A DNA stretch of 64,000 nt from Marsupella aquatica (Eukaryota > Marchantiophyta): NCBI GenBank assembly GCA_973895155.1, contig OZ316899.1:14260001-14324000 (forward strand), written 5' to 3'. The notes under the pieces are model-generated. The model worked only from the letters and a program-made list of their open reading frames with translations. It was not told the origin of the DNA and did no database searches. The translations under genes were made by a program, and so were the position numbers. Of the stretch, positions 1-12,225 are shown in pieces (position 1 is the stretch's first letter; each line of letters opens with the position of its first letter).

Positions 1-1611
1 ATGTTGTGCAGTGCCTCGTGAAGATAAAATTCCATGGCTTTTTCCCTTTCCTTTGAAGCTTCTATGATTAAGGACTCCTTGGCCTCAAATTTGGGATTCC
101 CTGCCTCTTGCAAACATCGGGTGAGGTCGTCAAGGAGTTGTAAATCCGTGTCGAGCTGCTTCTTCAGTCCCTGTACTTCTTCTTCTACTTTTTGGCATTG
201 GCTCCGTTTGTCTTGTATCTCTCGCTGGAGCCTAGCATTTTCCTCTTTCAGTACGTCTAGTTGCTTACATATTCTAGACTCACACGACCCCAATTTGTCT
301 GACCTCTGTTCCAAAGCCGTGCCGTCGATTGTCAAGCTCTATACCGTTCCCTTGTGTAATAATGTATCTTCAGATAATTTGTGCAATGACCCTGTGGGGT
401 CCTGATGAAATCCTATGTTCCGGCTGGGGCTCTCTGCAAACTCTGTTCCCTTGTTTAATGAAGTGACGACTACCCTCTATTTGAAACCTTTCAATCGAGA
501 TGCATCTACTGATTCCAATTTTTGTACATGCACGTCCAACCGTCCGTCCTCCGAACCGCCTTCCACCGTGGAGGATTGCAAGGCGTGGTTGCTGGCCCTG
601 AAGTTGTGCAAAATGTATGCTCCCAGTAGAGTGGCTTCCTCTCCACGATCTTCTTTGCCTTCTGAACTGTCAGCGCGTGCTTCTTCCTGTTCTGGATTAG
701 CTGCAGTCCCATGTGGTAAGGTGGATTCACTGGTTCCCCGGTTTTCCCCGACCGCGTGACTGTAAGCAACATTTTGTCGGTGACTCCTATGCAATTGGCG
801 ATTTTGCGGTGCAACATCAGGGATGGCGGTGGCATCCCTGATCGGGTTCACCAATCTTTTCTTTAGCACCCAACAAATGATGTAAGCAAGAAGTGAGGGA
901 TAAGGCGGAACCAATTTGGACCAGAGTTTTTGAAGCAACTCCGCCTTCCGCACTTGCAATGGGTGGAGCTTGCCTTCAAGCACTCGAGCGGCGATCGTGA
1001 TATGGTCAATGGTCCCATGATGGTAACCAGATTTTATCATCACCCATTCGGTGAAAAACTCTATATACTTGCGGACCTCCAGATTTGTCACCGTCCCGTA
1101 TTGGATCTTCTCGACATGGATCGAGGATCTCAAGTCACGGTCTGACCTCAAAAAGCCGATAATCTGCCGTGGAGTGTAAGGTGTGCACTTCACTCTTGTC
1201 GGGAGCTGCGATGGAACTAAACCTAGAATCCCAAACATGTTGGCCAATTCTTGGTTGAGCACCCTAATAAGCGGTGTCCTATCGTACTCGATGCACAGTG
1301 ACGCCGCATCGCCATAGACTGATCGTATATTCCAATGATAATATGCAGCCTCTGCCAAGGTCAGATCGCAACCCATTCGGACCATACCCAGGCATTTGGC
1401 ATGCCGGAAGATGCTCTCAAATTGAGTAATGTAAGCTGTGTCCGTCCGCGAGTTCTGAATGTTGGCCTCTGCCACTATTGTAACAGTTTTTGAGCCATTG
1501 ATAACTGCAATGTTTCAAGTAGTCTCCGCGCGAGACCTCTTTCTGCTCGACATGAAACAAACGGAAGGACACCTTTGCAAAACCACAGTTAATTTCCAGA
1601 ACTCGTATCAT
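1..1611 (-). pseudogene. PMD-like Gag/coiled-coil protein of a retroelement, broken
   Basis: Minus-strand reading frame entering the window from a longer element. The 1475-477 segment (332 codons) has the look of plant-mobile-domain-type Gag proteins: a helical region with a FGILG motif and a 'TPRQIIGFLR' stretch, then an acidic low-complexity tail. The same frame continues past TAG at 477-479 and a second TAG near 343 into a heptad-rich coiled coil (LKEENARLQREIQDKRSQCQ) that reaches base 1. Residues upstream (1611-1417) continue the domain in another frame, so at least one frameshift and two nonsense codons are present. Comparable proteins occur at 26.9-30.4 kb and 47.6-51.8 kb. No protease, RT or integrase is visible. 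It is probably a decayed non-autonomous retroelement; family assignment is by resemblance only. Confidence 0.5.
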
Positions 1612-2969
1612 TCATTCGGGTGCCGGAACAATTTTGGCAAATTGCTCGAATCACTTTTTATCCAACTATGTTTGCCCCATTATTGTGTATTGCTCATCTC
1701 GAGGTGGCGGACATTTTTAGGGCTGACTTCCGCTAAAGCCAAACATCGCGTGCGGCAAATTAGAGGGTCATATTTGAAAGCAATGTGTCTTTTAAGTTTT
1801 TTTGTATTTCTTCCGAGACTTATGAGAGAAGCTTTGATCTGACACTATTTGTGAGATTTTAGGGTGTACATTACCGTTGTCCTCTAGATACACTCAGCGG
1901 GTTACGGTGACGTTCCTCATATTTACGAGAGGCCGAGCATTCCCAAAATTGGGTTTCGGTCAAACAAAATGAGATGTATCATTATTATCATTGACTTTAT
2001 GGTTGGTTGGTTGAAGACACTCTTCAGCTCAAATTGAATATTCAATAGAGGTCCCCTTGTTTATCATGCTTAGGGAAATGGAAGGAAGGTTGCCACGGTG
2101 TGTGGTCACAATGAATATATGTCATTATTTTGCTGGTTTGTTTAGGGTTTGAGAGGTGGCCAAATTGAAACTGGGTCTTCAATGGCCAATTTGGTGAAGC
2201 TCCAATTTGAGCTCTATGTTATCCCTTTCAGGATTTATAGTTTAGGGTTGTATGGTAAATGTGTTTTTTGGATCATATACTGGTGGTGTGGGTAAAATGG
2301 CAGCGGCTAGGGCAATTCTAGATTGTTGTGTCGAGTTTCGATAAAACAATGGAGGGTAGCTCTGGACCGTGGATGGAACAGAGTGAGTTCAGGTTTGTTT
2401 GATTGGTATCCATCTGTAGTGCCAAGCTGACTACACAAAACTGGTCCAACACAACAGTACTTAACCGGCTGAGACTCGAGCTAACTTTGGCCGCAAGTTA
2501 TTTCACTTACCACATTGGTGAATGAATTCAGTTACCTTCTGAAGCAGTTGCAGTGCTAGTACGGGCTCTGCTGACTCAACGGAACCCAATCCGGTGTATT
2601 CTTGTCGTCAGGTTTGGAATGGCTATAAGACATCCAATGAGAAGGCTTTGCATTGAACAAAACAGAGGCTTAGTTCCGCTGTCATACATAGATTGTAAAA
2701 ACCAACTCGATAGTCGGGAAAAGCACGCCCTATAAGCCAACTCCCTCCATTCTTTCCTAAACCCTAAATCCTAAAGCTTTACAGTGTAGCGCATATTGCG
2801 CCAATGCTACCTACTACAAAACCAATCTATCAAAAATAGAGCCCGCTATACTCTGGGGTCGTGCTCATACATAGCTAGTTTGAAAGGAAGAATTTTTGGA
2901 ATATATACATTGTGTGACCGCGTTTTGAATGTGTAATAAAATATGTACGTGTATGTGGGGTCAATGGCT
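1612..2969. other. No gene recognised
   Basis: Traces of the upstream PMD-like frame continue to about 1850 with stops. The rest is AT-rich and shows no convincing coding region. Short telomere-like motifs occur at about 2140, 2238 and 2757. Confidence 0.4.
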
Positions 2970-3737
2970 TCAGCTTGTCATACTTAATTTGTTGGACCTC
3001 ATCTCCAAATTGCGCCACTTGTCTTTCAGATCAACCTGTTGCACAAGGCACGAAAGAGGAAATATATTGAGAAATTCCTCAGATCCATTCCATGGATTTA
3101 TAGGAGGTGGTGCAAATTATTCTGACCTGATCAACGTACCTACGATTGGTCTCGCAATGTTGTCCGCTTTCTCGACGGATTGCACTCCAACTGCCTTTCC
3201 CAATCCCGTGGCACAGAATCTTTGCATGCTCTGAGAATTGAACTCAACCGAAATGAATGTTCCTAGATTGGCCGGTACACGCTGTACGAATGGGAACCGC
3301 GAAAAGGACTTATGTGTGGAACGCAAACCATTAATTCATACGGAGCGTTGACATGACACGAGTCCCCAAACTCACCTGCTTACTCCATTTATGAGGCACA
3401 ATTCCTCTTCTTTGGTCCACCTTCTAAATTGCCTGCGCATAGATTTTGATGAGTCGTAGCTCATTCTGCTGATGGTGGAGACAGATTGTGATTGTTGTGT
3501 TACGACATTATCAGGTTCATCCAGTCGCATCCCCTCCCACCGGGTATGCCCCGCTCCCACCTGCACAAAGAGATTCAAAACATGTCAGGTTGCTGTGAAT
3601 CAGATTTATCCTGATTCCATGCAGCCCCCAGCTCGGAACAGCCGATGATACCATCTTACCCGTGCCAAAGGTTGAAGAGGACTGGGCGCGGCGGGTGCAT
3701 CGAATATACGTTTCCTCTGCAGATTCTGCCCTGACAT
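2970..3737 (-). CDS. Small telobox-Myb (telomere-repeat-binding-factor-like) protein, four exons
   Basis: Spliced minus-strand model: exon 1 3737-3660, exon 2 3560-3376, exon 3 3219-3144, exon 4 3035-2970, about 134 residues. The donors (GTAAG, GTGAG, GTAGG) and acceptors (GTGCAG, AACAG; a weaker AAAG before exon 3) keep one frame. The C-terminal half reads RRQFRRWTKEEELCLINGV, then a G-x-G segment, then VDLKDKWRNL. Known: VDLKDKWRN is the hallmark of plant telobox Myb proteins (TRFL, TBP, TRB), which bind TTTAGGG DNA in the nucleus. Oddities: the Trp normally found in the G-x-G-x-W part of helix 2 is absent here (GLGKAV), and the protein is very short. It lies outside all mobile elements I could delimit. 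Exon 3 boundaries are the weakest part; a decayed copy is possible. Confidence 0.6.
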
Positions 3738-4212
3738 CGTGGGCGTATCACATTTAGTTTGGCTTCCTTCCGTGGTGGGAGGAGTATGGGAACATTGCCA
3801 AGGCCGAGCGCCAACAGAGTATCTGTGAACAAGTGATCGAGTATCTCTTAACTATCTTGTCGTACGTTCTTGTCATGGCTGATGAGACAGTCTTACATTG
3901 CGTGGAACTCATATTAAATATCCAGGGGCGCAAATGCCAGTATTTCATGGCTTGGGGGCGGCTGATGGTAGTTTAAAGTTTCCATGACTCAGTCTTTACA
4001 TTCATGGAATTTTATACGTCTGTTACCCGAAGCATAAGGTTATGGAACACGTAATGCTTATGCAAATGATCGGGACTTTCCAAATGTGAGACCCACAGGA
4101 TTTGAGGCAAACAAAACGCTCCCCGTTTTGGGAAAGAGCAATGCTCGATCTCCGATCATAAGCAGATGCATTCACTAAATAGGCAGATACTTGATGCATG
4201 TACTCCCCCTAT
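3738..4212. other. Upstream region of the Myb gene, no gene recognised
   Basis: An open plus-strand frame (about 3755-3975) begins WWEEYGNIAKAE and ends at a TAG, but I recognise no family and no splice signals. Otherwise noncoding. Confidence 0.3.
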
Positions 4213-4290
4213 GTAGTGTAGTGTAGTGTAGTGTAGTGTAGTGTAGTGTAGTGTAGTGTAGTGCAGTGTAGTGTAGTGTAGTGTAGTGTA
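4213..4290. repeat. Microsatellite, 5-bp unit GTAGT
   Basis: About 15 perfect tandem units of GTAGT/TGTAG with one interrupted unit (GTGCA at about 4261). It creates an artificial Tyr/Thr/Leu/His-rich open frame on the minus strand. Confidence 0.95.
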
Positions 4291-4439
4291 ACCAAATGAT
4301 CCCGACACCCTCCACCTTGGGCGCACTCCGACGAACCAGTGGCAGTCCTCCATGTGTACCCCACAGGTTTTAGGTGTGGGTGGCCTGGGGTTCCTTTGAC
4401 TGGGCCGTGCCATTAGTCTACTGTACCGGTCCTGTGCTA

Positions 4440-4905
4440 GATTTATTTAATAAGCAGTCCGTTGACAGACTCGGCCTTCATGTCGGCCATGTTGAGCCTT
4501 CCCCGTGTACCTACGTTTGATGCCAGGACTTACCGTTGTCCGATGCCGATGCCGATGCTGGCCGGCTATGATTGGGCGTTGATTGTCCTGGTGCCGTCGA
4601 TAGGGGTGGCTTTACAGGACGTTCCTTCTGTGCTTGAGACATCTCCAAGAGCCGATGGATCTCCGTCAACTGCCTTTTTGTTTGGGCCTTTAGAAGTTTG
4701 TTGTCACCTTGTAATTGTTCCCCGCGGAATCCCGCTATTGTCAGGCTTCCTCCAAGTCTGCCGCCATCCCGTGCTTCTTTGCTGTCAGAGCTGTGATCTC
4801 TGATCTAAACCCTGCCACCTTCCGATGGTGAAATTCGGTTTTCTCTTTCTTGGCCGCCAGTTCCTTTGCTTTAGCCCGGATGTCATCCAACCTCTGAACT
4901 GACAC
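4440..4905 (-). pseudogene. Coiled-coil fragment of a PMD-type retroelement protein
   Basis: The minus strand from 4905 reads a Lys/Glu/Ala-rich heptad stretch (RLDDIRAKAKELAAKKEK, then EITALTAKKHGMAADLEEA) before stops appear near 4750. The remaining part (4750-4440) continues in shifted frames. This style matches the coiled-coil halves at 1-330 and 27.3-28.4 kb. No start or functional motif is present, so this is a relic. Confidence 0.45.
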
Positions 4906-4907
4906 GG

Positions 4908-4916
4908 ACTACTATG

Positions 4917-4957
<41 letters not shown>

Positions 4958-4958
4958 A
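4908..4958. repeat. Microsatellite (ACT)n
   Basis: About 16 near-perfect ACT/CTA trinucleotide units, with one TGA-type interruption close to the start. Confidence 0.95.
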
Positions 4959-6299
4959 TTATTATTGTAGCCGTTGGTGATAGACGACTTAATCCGGGAC
5001 TCACCGCCCGTGACCCTGGAAGGTTGTTATGATTGAGAGTACAAACATATCATTTGTGAAATGCCGATAGCCATTCCTTATAAATGTGTATATGCAAGGG
5101 AGGCATTTGGTTTCTGTACCCTAACCCTTTTTCCCCTATTTTCCTTTTGCACATCATGATTGCCTTTTCATATGTAAACCCTAAACCCTAAACCCTTCTT
5201 TTTCATTCACATTTCATGTTAGGTTTGTTTGTTAGTGTTTAGCATTGAGGGGCGGGGGGGAAATCAATCCTCTCCCTTTGTCTTTGTTGTCTCACTCTCC
5301 TGTGCCATTAGTGCTTTCCTTTCCCTTCGTGCCTAACCTAAATCTACCTGTTCCAATGGCAAATGTGAGGTCACGATTTATTTTATGTCTCACAAATATT
5401 GAAAGAATATAAAAAATAGCTTCCTTATTAGTCTGATATAGATAAGCTCAGCAATTTGAACTCCAAAAGTGCTCCCAACCCACTTTTGATGTTGTCTTGA
5501 AGGCCGCTACTTTGTATAGATCCTTGCGGGGACGCTTTTTTCCATCCAAAGGCTTGGCAGAAAACTTATCTAGACGACCTAGAGCATATTAGATAATCAT
5601 CATCTAAACAGTTGTTTAGGGTCTACCTCTACACCGAGCTTATGGAGTTTGCAGTACTGTAGTATAACTTGGGAGTTTGAGTATGTATTGGCCCTAAACC
5701 CATTTCGAATGGCTCCTCTCCTCTCATCTATGGATGAAACCTCTGGTATGTTTGGAAAAAAATAGACAATTTACATTGTGAGGTACCATCAAATATGAAA
5801 GATATCATTCACCAAATTTCTGAATGGTGCCAACCAAAACAAATTTCAAGTTTCTCCCTGTTCCTTTGATGAACACATTTTATGTTTAGACGTGTGAACC
5901 ATTCTGGAAAGGTACATCCAATTCAATAATGTCCACTATTGTATACTCTACCCTTCAGCTATGTCATCGACAAGATTGATTTAAAATTTCCATTTCATCC
6001 CTCGATATTATAGCATGTTCGTCCTACTACATGCCTAGTTTGACTTATCTAAAAGAATTGAAACGATCATCATAAAGAAGTTATGTGAGGAGACATTCTA
6101 ATTTGACCACACTCTTTACAGTATTTAGTGTCACCCGTAATTTTTATAAAAATAAATTAAGATATTGAAAAATATTGATAATTAGAGGTGACAATGTGGT
6201 AACCCTAAATTGGAACCAACGACATCTCTTTGTGTGTATGTTCTTAGAAAGTGTCTTTGTGTTTTGGCGTGTCAGTCTTTGTGAAAGGATTTTGACAGA
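4959..6299. other. No gene recognised
   Basis: AT-rich intergenic DNA. A short interstitial telomere tract (CCCTAAA units) lies at 5177-5195 and single degenerate units lie nearby. No coding frame is supported. Confidence 0.4.
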
Positions 6300-6760
6300 T
6301 TGATAAACTATGTCAAAATGAAACTAGTAATTAATCTGCATCTCCTTTGGCTTATCCTTGCTGCTAAATGCTACATGATAAATGAAGACCCAAAAAACGT
6401 GGGGATTGGGACAAGGGTCACATCTGGGAAATTGATAAAGCCAAGCAAAGATTGGTTTTTGCCATTGCCATTGGCAAGGGTGGCAAGGGAATCTATAGCT
6501 GAGATGAACAATTTTGTTGACAGACATGGCATGTCTTATGCACAAAATTCAATGATAAGCACCGATTTGTCTCTGTGTCAACTTACACCTGAGCTTCAGA
6601 ATATCATAGCAAAGTATTGAGTGAATTTTGAAGGGAGTCGAGATGACCTTGACATTGATGCTAATGTTGAAGTTGCTCCTGAAGTTGGTGAACCAGGTGA
6701 AGAGCCAGCTGAACCCACTTCTCAATGTTTTCCCAATGTTTGTCTGAGTAGTAAATTTTG
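6300..6760 (+). other. Unrecognised short reading frame, possibly a gene relic
   Basis: A 106-codon plus-strand frame opens with a hydrophobic stretch (LVINLHLLWLILAAKC), resembling a signal or membrane segment. After TGA at 6618 the same frame continues with an acidic Glu/Pro/Val tail (VAPEVGEPGEEPAEP) to about 6750. An acidic tail persisting after one stop suggests a decayed coding region, but I do not recognise the family. Confidence 0.25.
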
Positions 6761-7688
6761 TTAACTGTAATCAAATATAATGCACAGTTTTTAATTTTTT
6801 ATAAGCACATTCTCATTATTGTCCATTCTATGTTTTTAAACTTATTTTGCTTGTGACCACAATTATTGTCATACCATAGTGTCACACACCCTAATTACCG
6901 TCACTTACCTCAAATCTAACCTCACATTAATTAGAGTGTGAGTCTAATTACTGTAAAGAGTGTAGTTTATGAAAAAAACGAATGAAAGAAAGAATGAATG
7001 AAAGTTAATGAAAAAACTACACAACTCTTCAAAAGCGAGAAAGGTACAATACATTAGGCACTTTATGATTCAAAGAGAAGGGCTTGAACTTTGTGCTTTT
7101 CTAATTTTCTGCTCAAATTCGGGCTCTCTATTTAGGTGATACCTATTGATGAATAAACCATGATCAATGTAAATTTTATATCCAATGGCATATAAGGTGC
7201 ACTCATCAGTAAATAGAACACTAGTTGCTTGGTTGAAGGGTCGAACCTTCTCATGCAAGTAAGGAATATGCCCCTCAAAATGATAAGTAAAATATAGGGG
7301 ACCTGATAAAAACTAGGAAATGAAAAAAATTTAAGTGACTAAATTCCAAACAGTACATGACTAAAGCATGGACTAGGCCTGATTAACATAAAAATACATT
7401 TCAATTCAATGAGACAAGAAAGCCAAATAGTGTCCCTACCTATATACCCTATATATCTCTATCTCGAAACCATCAACGAGATTGATCTCAAATTTCCATC
7501 TCATCCCTTGATAAAACCTTTCATGCTTATAATTGCTCGAGAAGCTTTTTGATGGAGGTTTTTCAATGAGCCTAGCATTTCAATGAAGTGTTTAGGGTTT
7601 AGGGTTTTCCGAATCAGTGTACCCTTATTTGAAAGCATAGTAGTGTTGAGGGTTTAGGGTTTATAGATTGATTTCAACTTTCCCACTC

Positions 7689-7740
<52 letters not shown>

Positions 7741-8617
7741 GAGCCTCTCGTTGGTGGATTTAGGGTTTAGGGTAACATCAAGTCCCAAGGGTTTAGGGTT
7801 TTCATTTTCCCTGATGTTTTCATTTTTTTAGGTTTCCGATTACCATTAGCCAAGTACGGGATGAATTTTGGTCGTTTTACGACTAGTTTAGCTGGATTAG
7901 GGTTGGGTATAGCTGTTTTACCTTGTGTTACATCAAACATGATGGGGGTCCATGAAAGAAGGAGCTTGCCATGCGGGTCCATCAAGAAATTTAGAAACTT
8001 GCCACCATCCTCATACTAAACCAATGGCCTAGTCCAATTGATGCTTATCATCATACTTGTCGTTCCGGACATCCATCCTTGCTGGACTACGGAATGTCCA
8101 ACCCGCCCTACACGACTCCCACGCATAGCCCTGGTTGATGACTACTATAGTCCTGTTCGGGTTCACTACCAAGATCCATGTCCTATGGGTTTTCCGGTGA
8201 CAAAATGGACCGTAAATGGCTGTGTTTCAGCTGGCTTAGACTTTGGGGCAAACCACCTGCTGTGCGCCCTCTGTTTCGTGCCACGTTTTCATTGTTGTTG
8301 CCCACCGTCCTAAACCCTAAACTGTAAACCCTAAAACCCTAAACCCTTGAATCCCCACTGTTATACCGGCGGTGTGATGGATCCTTGTAGAGCATTGACA
8401 ATTGGGCATGGCCCTTCTTCGCAGCCCAAGCCTCCAGCCATTGCAGCCGAACGACCCCATGGCCTGCATCACAATTATCTGTAACGTCCTTTTGTGAAGC
8501 GTTTTCCACTTCTTCCCTACCATCTTTCATTGCATTGGTATTTTTGCGTCAATAGTGCACAGTAGAAGATTGGTAATAACTCCCTAAACAAGACAATTAG
8601 GAATTCCTTGGAAATGT
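6761..8617. other. Gene-free stretch with interstitial telomere-like repeats
   Basis: No coding region is supported. Plant-type telomere units (TTTAGGG or CCCTAAA, one to three in a row) occur at about 7588-7606, 7650-7665, 7758-7772, 7788-7800 and 8311-8347, in both orientations, separated by unrelated sequence. A minus-strand frame at 7258-7070 contains LFTDECTLYA, weakly reminiscent of a transposase catalytic segment, but it is too short to call. Confidence 0.5.
7691..7737. repeat. Microsatellite (CT)n
   Basis: About 23 uninterrupted CT dinucleotides between two interstitial telomere-like motifs. Confidence 0.95.
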
Positions 8618-10748
8618 TTTTTTTTCATGATTTTATTAGATAGTGACCACGAAAACCCCGTGGCAAGGAAGAACAAAAAGAGTGATCCCATAACACACAA
8701 TCAACCACCCCACCTGGAGTGCGGCAACAACAAGATGTGATGAAAGCCTAGAGCCTAGGCTGTCAATCTCAAACATAGGGATCTCAAGACAAGCAAACCC
8801 CATTGGCCAGAGAAAGTCCTATCTAGATGTAATCCAGATCTGTTGGCTATTCAACCAAACTATTCTTTCCTGTATAAGTATCTCCTTCACTCGTAGCAAT
8901 CGTGTATGTCGTCTACTCGGGGGCACACACAGGCCCACCGTCGATGCATGGTCAGCAGCTTCTAAGAGAATAAAGCGAAGATCGAATGTCCTAAAGCCAT
9001 TGGCCTGAAACACGTGCGCATTCCTACTCTGCCATAAGGACCATAGAATCTGATAGAACATAAATAGCTTTGCAATTGTGCCAGGGTCTTCCTTAGCAGT
9101 GAGAAGCAACAGCTCAAGTATCCTATCCGCATCTCGGGGGGGTCACTTCCATGGAAGTGGCATATCATGTGCGACGAAGTATAGGGCCATTTAAATGGTT
9201 TTGGCGGAAGACTTATTAAGTCTTCTATGGAAATATAGGGTTGTTTAATTGCAAAATGCATACGTGTCATCACATGATTGGTGTGGTACAACTTTTTAGA
9301 AAGTAAGTTAGGGGGGTCATAAATGACCCAAACCGTCGCACGTGATGTATGACCCTTCATATAGTGACCCCCCCGAGATCCGCATAATCAGTAAAGGTAC
9401 CTGCGAAACACGCTGTAGCTAATGACCAACATCTCTTGGCATGAGTACATTGGGAGAAAAGATGGGGGATAGTTTCTACTGTTCCACTGCACAGTTTACA
9501 GTACCCTTCTCCTTTGTCAATGCGCTTGGCTCGCACCCCGGTAAAGAGACCTGAAGCCAATATCCTCCAAATAAATGTCTTAGCACGGGAGGACAGATCA
9601 GAGCTCATCATGCAACCATCTATTGCGCTGACCTTCCGTAAGAACTCCCTGCAGCAAGCTTTCTCAAACAAGGTGAAGCCTCGGAGGTGTTCTAGCTGCT
9701 CATACAAATTGCGCCATTCATTCCGTTCAGTAGACCATAAGTCTTGGATGCCTCTTATACCCAGTCGGCCACACAGCACAGTAATGACCTCAAAATTAGT
9801 GTTGGGCCAAGATTGGAAACCGATGAGACAGCGGAGGGTGTCCGTGGTGTTCCACCTGCCAGACATTGTGTCAGTGGGAGCAAAGATCAGGTGGGAGCGA
9901 AGCTGTGCCCACGCTTTCCACAAGCCTCCAGTATATGAAAGTCCATTAAAGGACCGAGGGCTACATAATAACATCTTGTCCTGAAATGAGTACTTATTCC
10001 TACGTATCCACTTATAGTTCATCCAACCCACGAGTTTCAGATTTTCTGCAAAGAGACAGGCCCATTCAGTATCAGGGCTGTCCATAGCTCCAGTGAACCA
10101 TTTGGATAATAAAGCATCGGAGTGGCTGCAAAAATCCTTCAGCCCGAGACCCCCCAACAGCGTAGGTCTGGCCATTCTGGCCCAAGAGACAACCGGGATC
10201 CTCTTGCCCCCCGCCGGATTGTATCCCCACAAAAAGACCCGACAGAGCGCTATCATTTTCTTTGCGAGTCCCTCAGATGCTCTTAGAAACATGGAGTGGT
10301 AAATGGGGATAGCCTATAAAATGTGTCTAACCAGGAGTGTGCGACCTGAGAAGGACAGCAATTTATTCGCCCAGGAGGATAAACGGCTGCCTATTTTGTC
10401 AAGAACAAATCGATGCAATTGATCCATCTTCAAGTCCACCCCCAAGGGGGCACCAAGATACTTTTGTAGCTCTCCTTTGTGGCTAATCACACAGCCTGTA
10501 TTCGACAGCCACCTCGGAATCGTATTCATTGCCAGTGGGATAACAATGGATTTCCGTAAATTGAGTCTTGCTCCAGTTACAATTTCATAGCAATGCAAGA
10601 CTGATGTGGCCATTTCAAAGCTCCTCAGTGTGGCAGGGATAAACATTCCCATGTCATCCGCAAAAGGCCTATAACAAGTTGTTAGCTCATCCGAGATTGT
10701 TATCCCCAGTAGTCTTCCAGCCTCAAGCTCAGCGTCCATGAGATCCAT
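8618..10748 (-). pseudogene. LINE reverse transcriptase, C-terminal part with zf-RVT region
   Basis: Minus-strand frame from 10748. It starts at the RT palm with the box FADD (CYRPFADDMGMFI), followed by YLGAPLG and the W..KLLSFSGRTLLV motif typical of plant non-LTR retrotransposons. One in-frame TAG (about 10316-10314) separates it from the 311-codon segment 10292-9357, which ends in a zf-RVT region (CKLC...HLFSQC). A 245-bp MITE interrupts the frame; removing it and one copy of its 8-bp duplication joins DYAD to RILELLLLTAKED in frame, and the protein then runs to a stop at 8819. A T-run at 8618-8628 is the likely poly(A) tail on this strand. Endonuclease and fingers are missing, so it is a truncated, inactive copy. 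Confidence 0.85.
9133..9377. mobile_element. MITE, copy 1 (245 bp, 8-bp target duplication)
   Basis: Perfect 14-bp terminal inverted repeats, CTCGGGGGGGTCAC at the left and its complement at the right, flanked by the direct repeat ATCCGCAT (9125-9132 and 9378-9385). It has no coding capacity. It sits in the zf-RVT region of the minus-strand LINE, and its removal restores the LINE frame. Related copies are at 13,533-13,816 and 53,945-54,040. An 8-bp duplication is typical of hAT-class elements, but the TIR start is not a classical hAT end, so the superfamily is left open. Confidence 0.9.
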
Positions 10749-10754
10749 GAGAGG

Positions 10755-12225
10755 TTGAGTGGAGATAACGAAGAAGAGCGTATTGAAAAGGCGTATCTAA
10801 AAGATCAGTTGGTGGCTTTACAGAAGTGGAAGGTGACGGAAATCAATCGACAGAACAAACAATTGGCTCTGACAGAAAATTCGAAGAAGAAAAGTAGTGG
10901 TGATAAGGTCTGCTTCATATCTCTTGGCCTCTCATATCTCATACTACAATAGATTCTCAAGGGAGTTTCTGATCGTATTGTGGTGGACCCGTGATTGTTT
11001 GCAGCGGGGATACAGAGCTTACATTTGGAATGTCAACAGAACTTACAACAAGTCAAAAATGCCAAGCTAAAGTGGGTACAAGAGAATGAATTGGATTCAA
11101 TAGGGAGATAAATGCTCTAAACTATAGTTTAATTCTTTCAAAGATAGAGCTAACGCCATTTAATTAGAAGGCCTGTATGACATTCAGGGTCAAGTGCAGA
11201 AGGATTGGAATTCTATGGCACAGATCGCTGCTTTCTTCTAAAACATTCTCCGATGGACGAAGAGTTGAATAAGATCCTGGATAAGGTGTCTACATAGATC
11301 ATTGCTGAAGAAAGAGCGGGCTTGGAAGCTGAGTTGTCTCTGGAAGAATTAGTTGCTGCTACGAAAGCCCTAGGAAAGTACAAATCCCCTGGTCACAATG
11401 GGATTTCGGGCACATTTAGGGCCTATATTACTTGCAGGAATCAAACATGGTGTTCAACAGGGGGCAATTCAGTAAGTATTGGTTGAAGGGATTAATCATT
11501 CTCCTTATGAAGAAAGGGGATGAACTCAAAATCAAAAATTAACAACAGACCCATTTCCTTGTTGACGGTTTTTTACAAAGTGGGTACTTAAAGTGTTTCA
11601 ACTCAAGACGGTTCGAATCCTAATCAAATTATCTTGCATCAACAGTACGCCTATCTTCCCGGTAGATCTATCCATAACACCTACTCACTAATAATACCAT
11701 GCAACTCCATGTCTTCCTCGGATCCATATGTGTGCCTCAAATTGGATGTCACTAAATCCTTTGGCAGTGTGCAATGGTTGTTCATTGAGAAGTTGTTCAT
11801 TTGAGAAGCTGATGGATAAGATGGGATTTGTGGTGTTCTTTATTGGCTTCTTCCGGGCCATTACTTGTAATGCGTCGTCTGCCATTATGATTAATTAATG
11901 GACGAGTTACAAAATCTTTTGCCATCACAATTATATCCGCCAGACAAGGATGCCCGATATGTCCATTATTCTTCATTTTGGCTATTCAAGGTTTGGATGG
12001 ACTTTTAACGGAGAAAATCTCTGAGGGACTATTATCCGGTGTACGCTTCAGGTAGGTGGGTTCACAGCTTGCACATCAATTGTATGCAGACAACACTTTG
12101 GTTATTGTGAAGGGAAATCGTGATAATATCAATAGATGTAAGGAATACTTTGATGCTTATGCTGTGGCATCTGGTTTAGCCTGTGACTAGATCTTTTTTT
12201 GGATCTTTTTTGGCAATGTCAAAGC
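10755..12225 (+). pseudogene. LINE reverse transcriptase relic, N-terminal and palm part
   Basis: Plus-strand decayed non-LTR retrotransposon. It contains a Lys/Gln-rich linker (10,755-10,950), a KSPGHNGIS segment near 11,385, a PISLLTVFYK segment, YLPGRSIHNT, a LDVTKSFGSVQW palm segment, the ARQGCPICPLFF motif at about 11,940 and a YADN box (canonical YADD) at about 12,085. Many stops and frameshifts are present. It abuts the minus-strand LINE in back-to-back orientation. Both contain the RT D-D box, so they are not two halves of one inverted element. Confidence 0.75.

Noticed and set aside
4156-4413. Tyr/Thr/Leu/His-repeat protein on the minus strand
   Set aside because: Product of reading through the GTAGT microsatellite.
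7070-7258. Transposase fragment with DE motif
   Set aside because: Sixty-two codons with one suggestive word and no second catalytic motif.
9514-9984. 156-codon plus-strand frame
   Set aside because: Antisense to the LINE zf-RVT region.
10748-12225. Twin-primed 5' inversion of a single LINE
   Set aside because: Both pieces contain the RT D-D box and their surrounding residues differ too much to be one copy.
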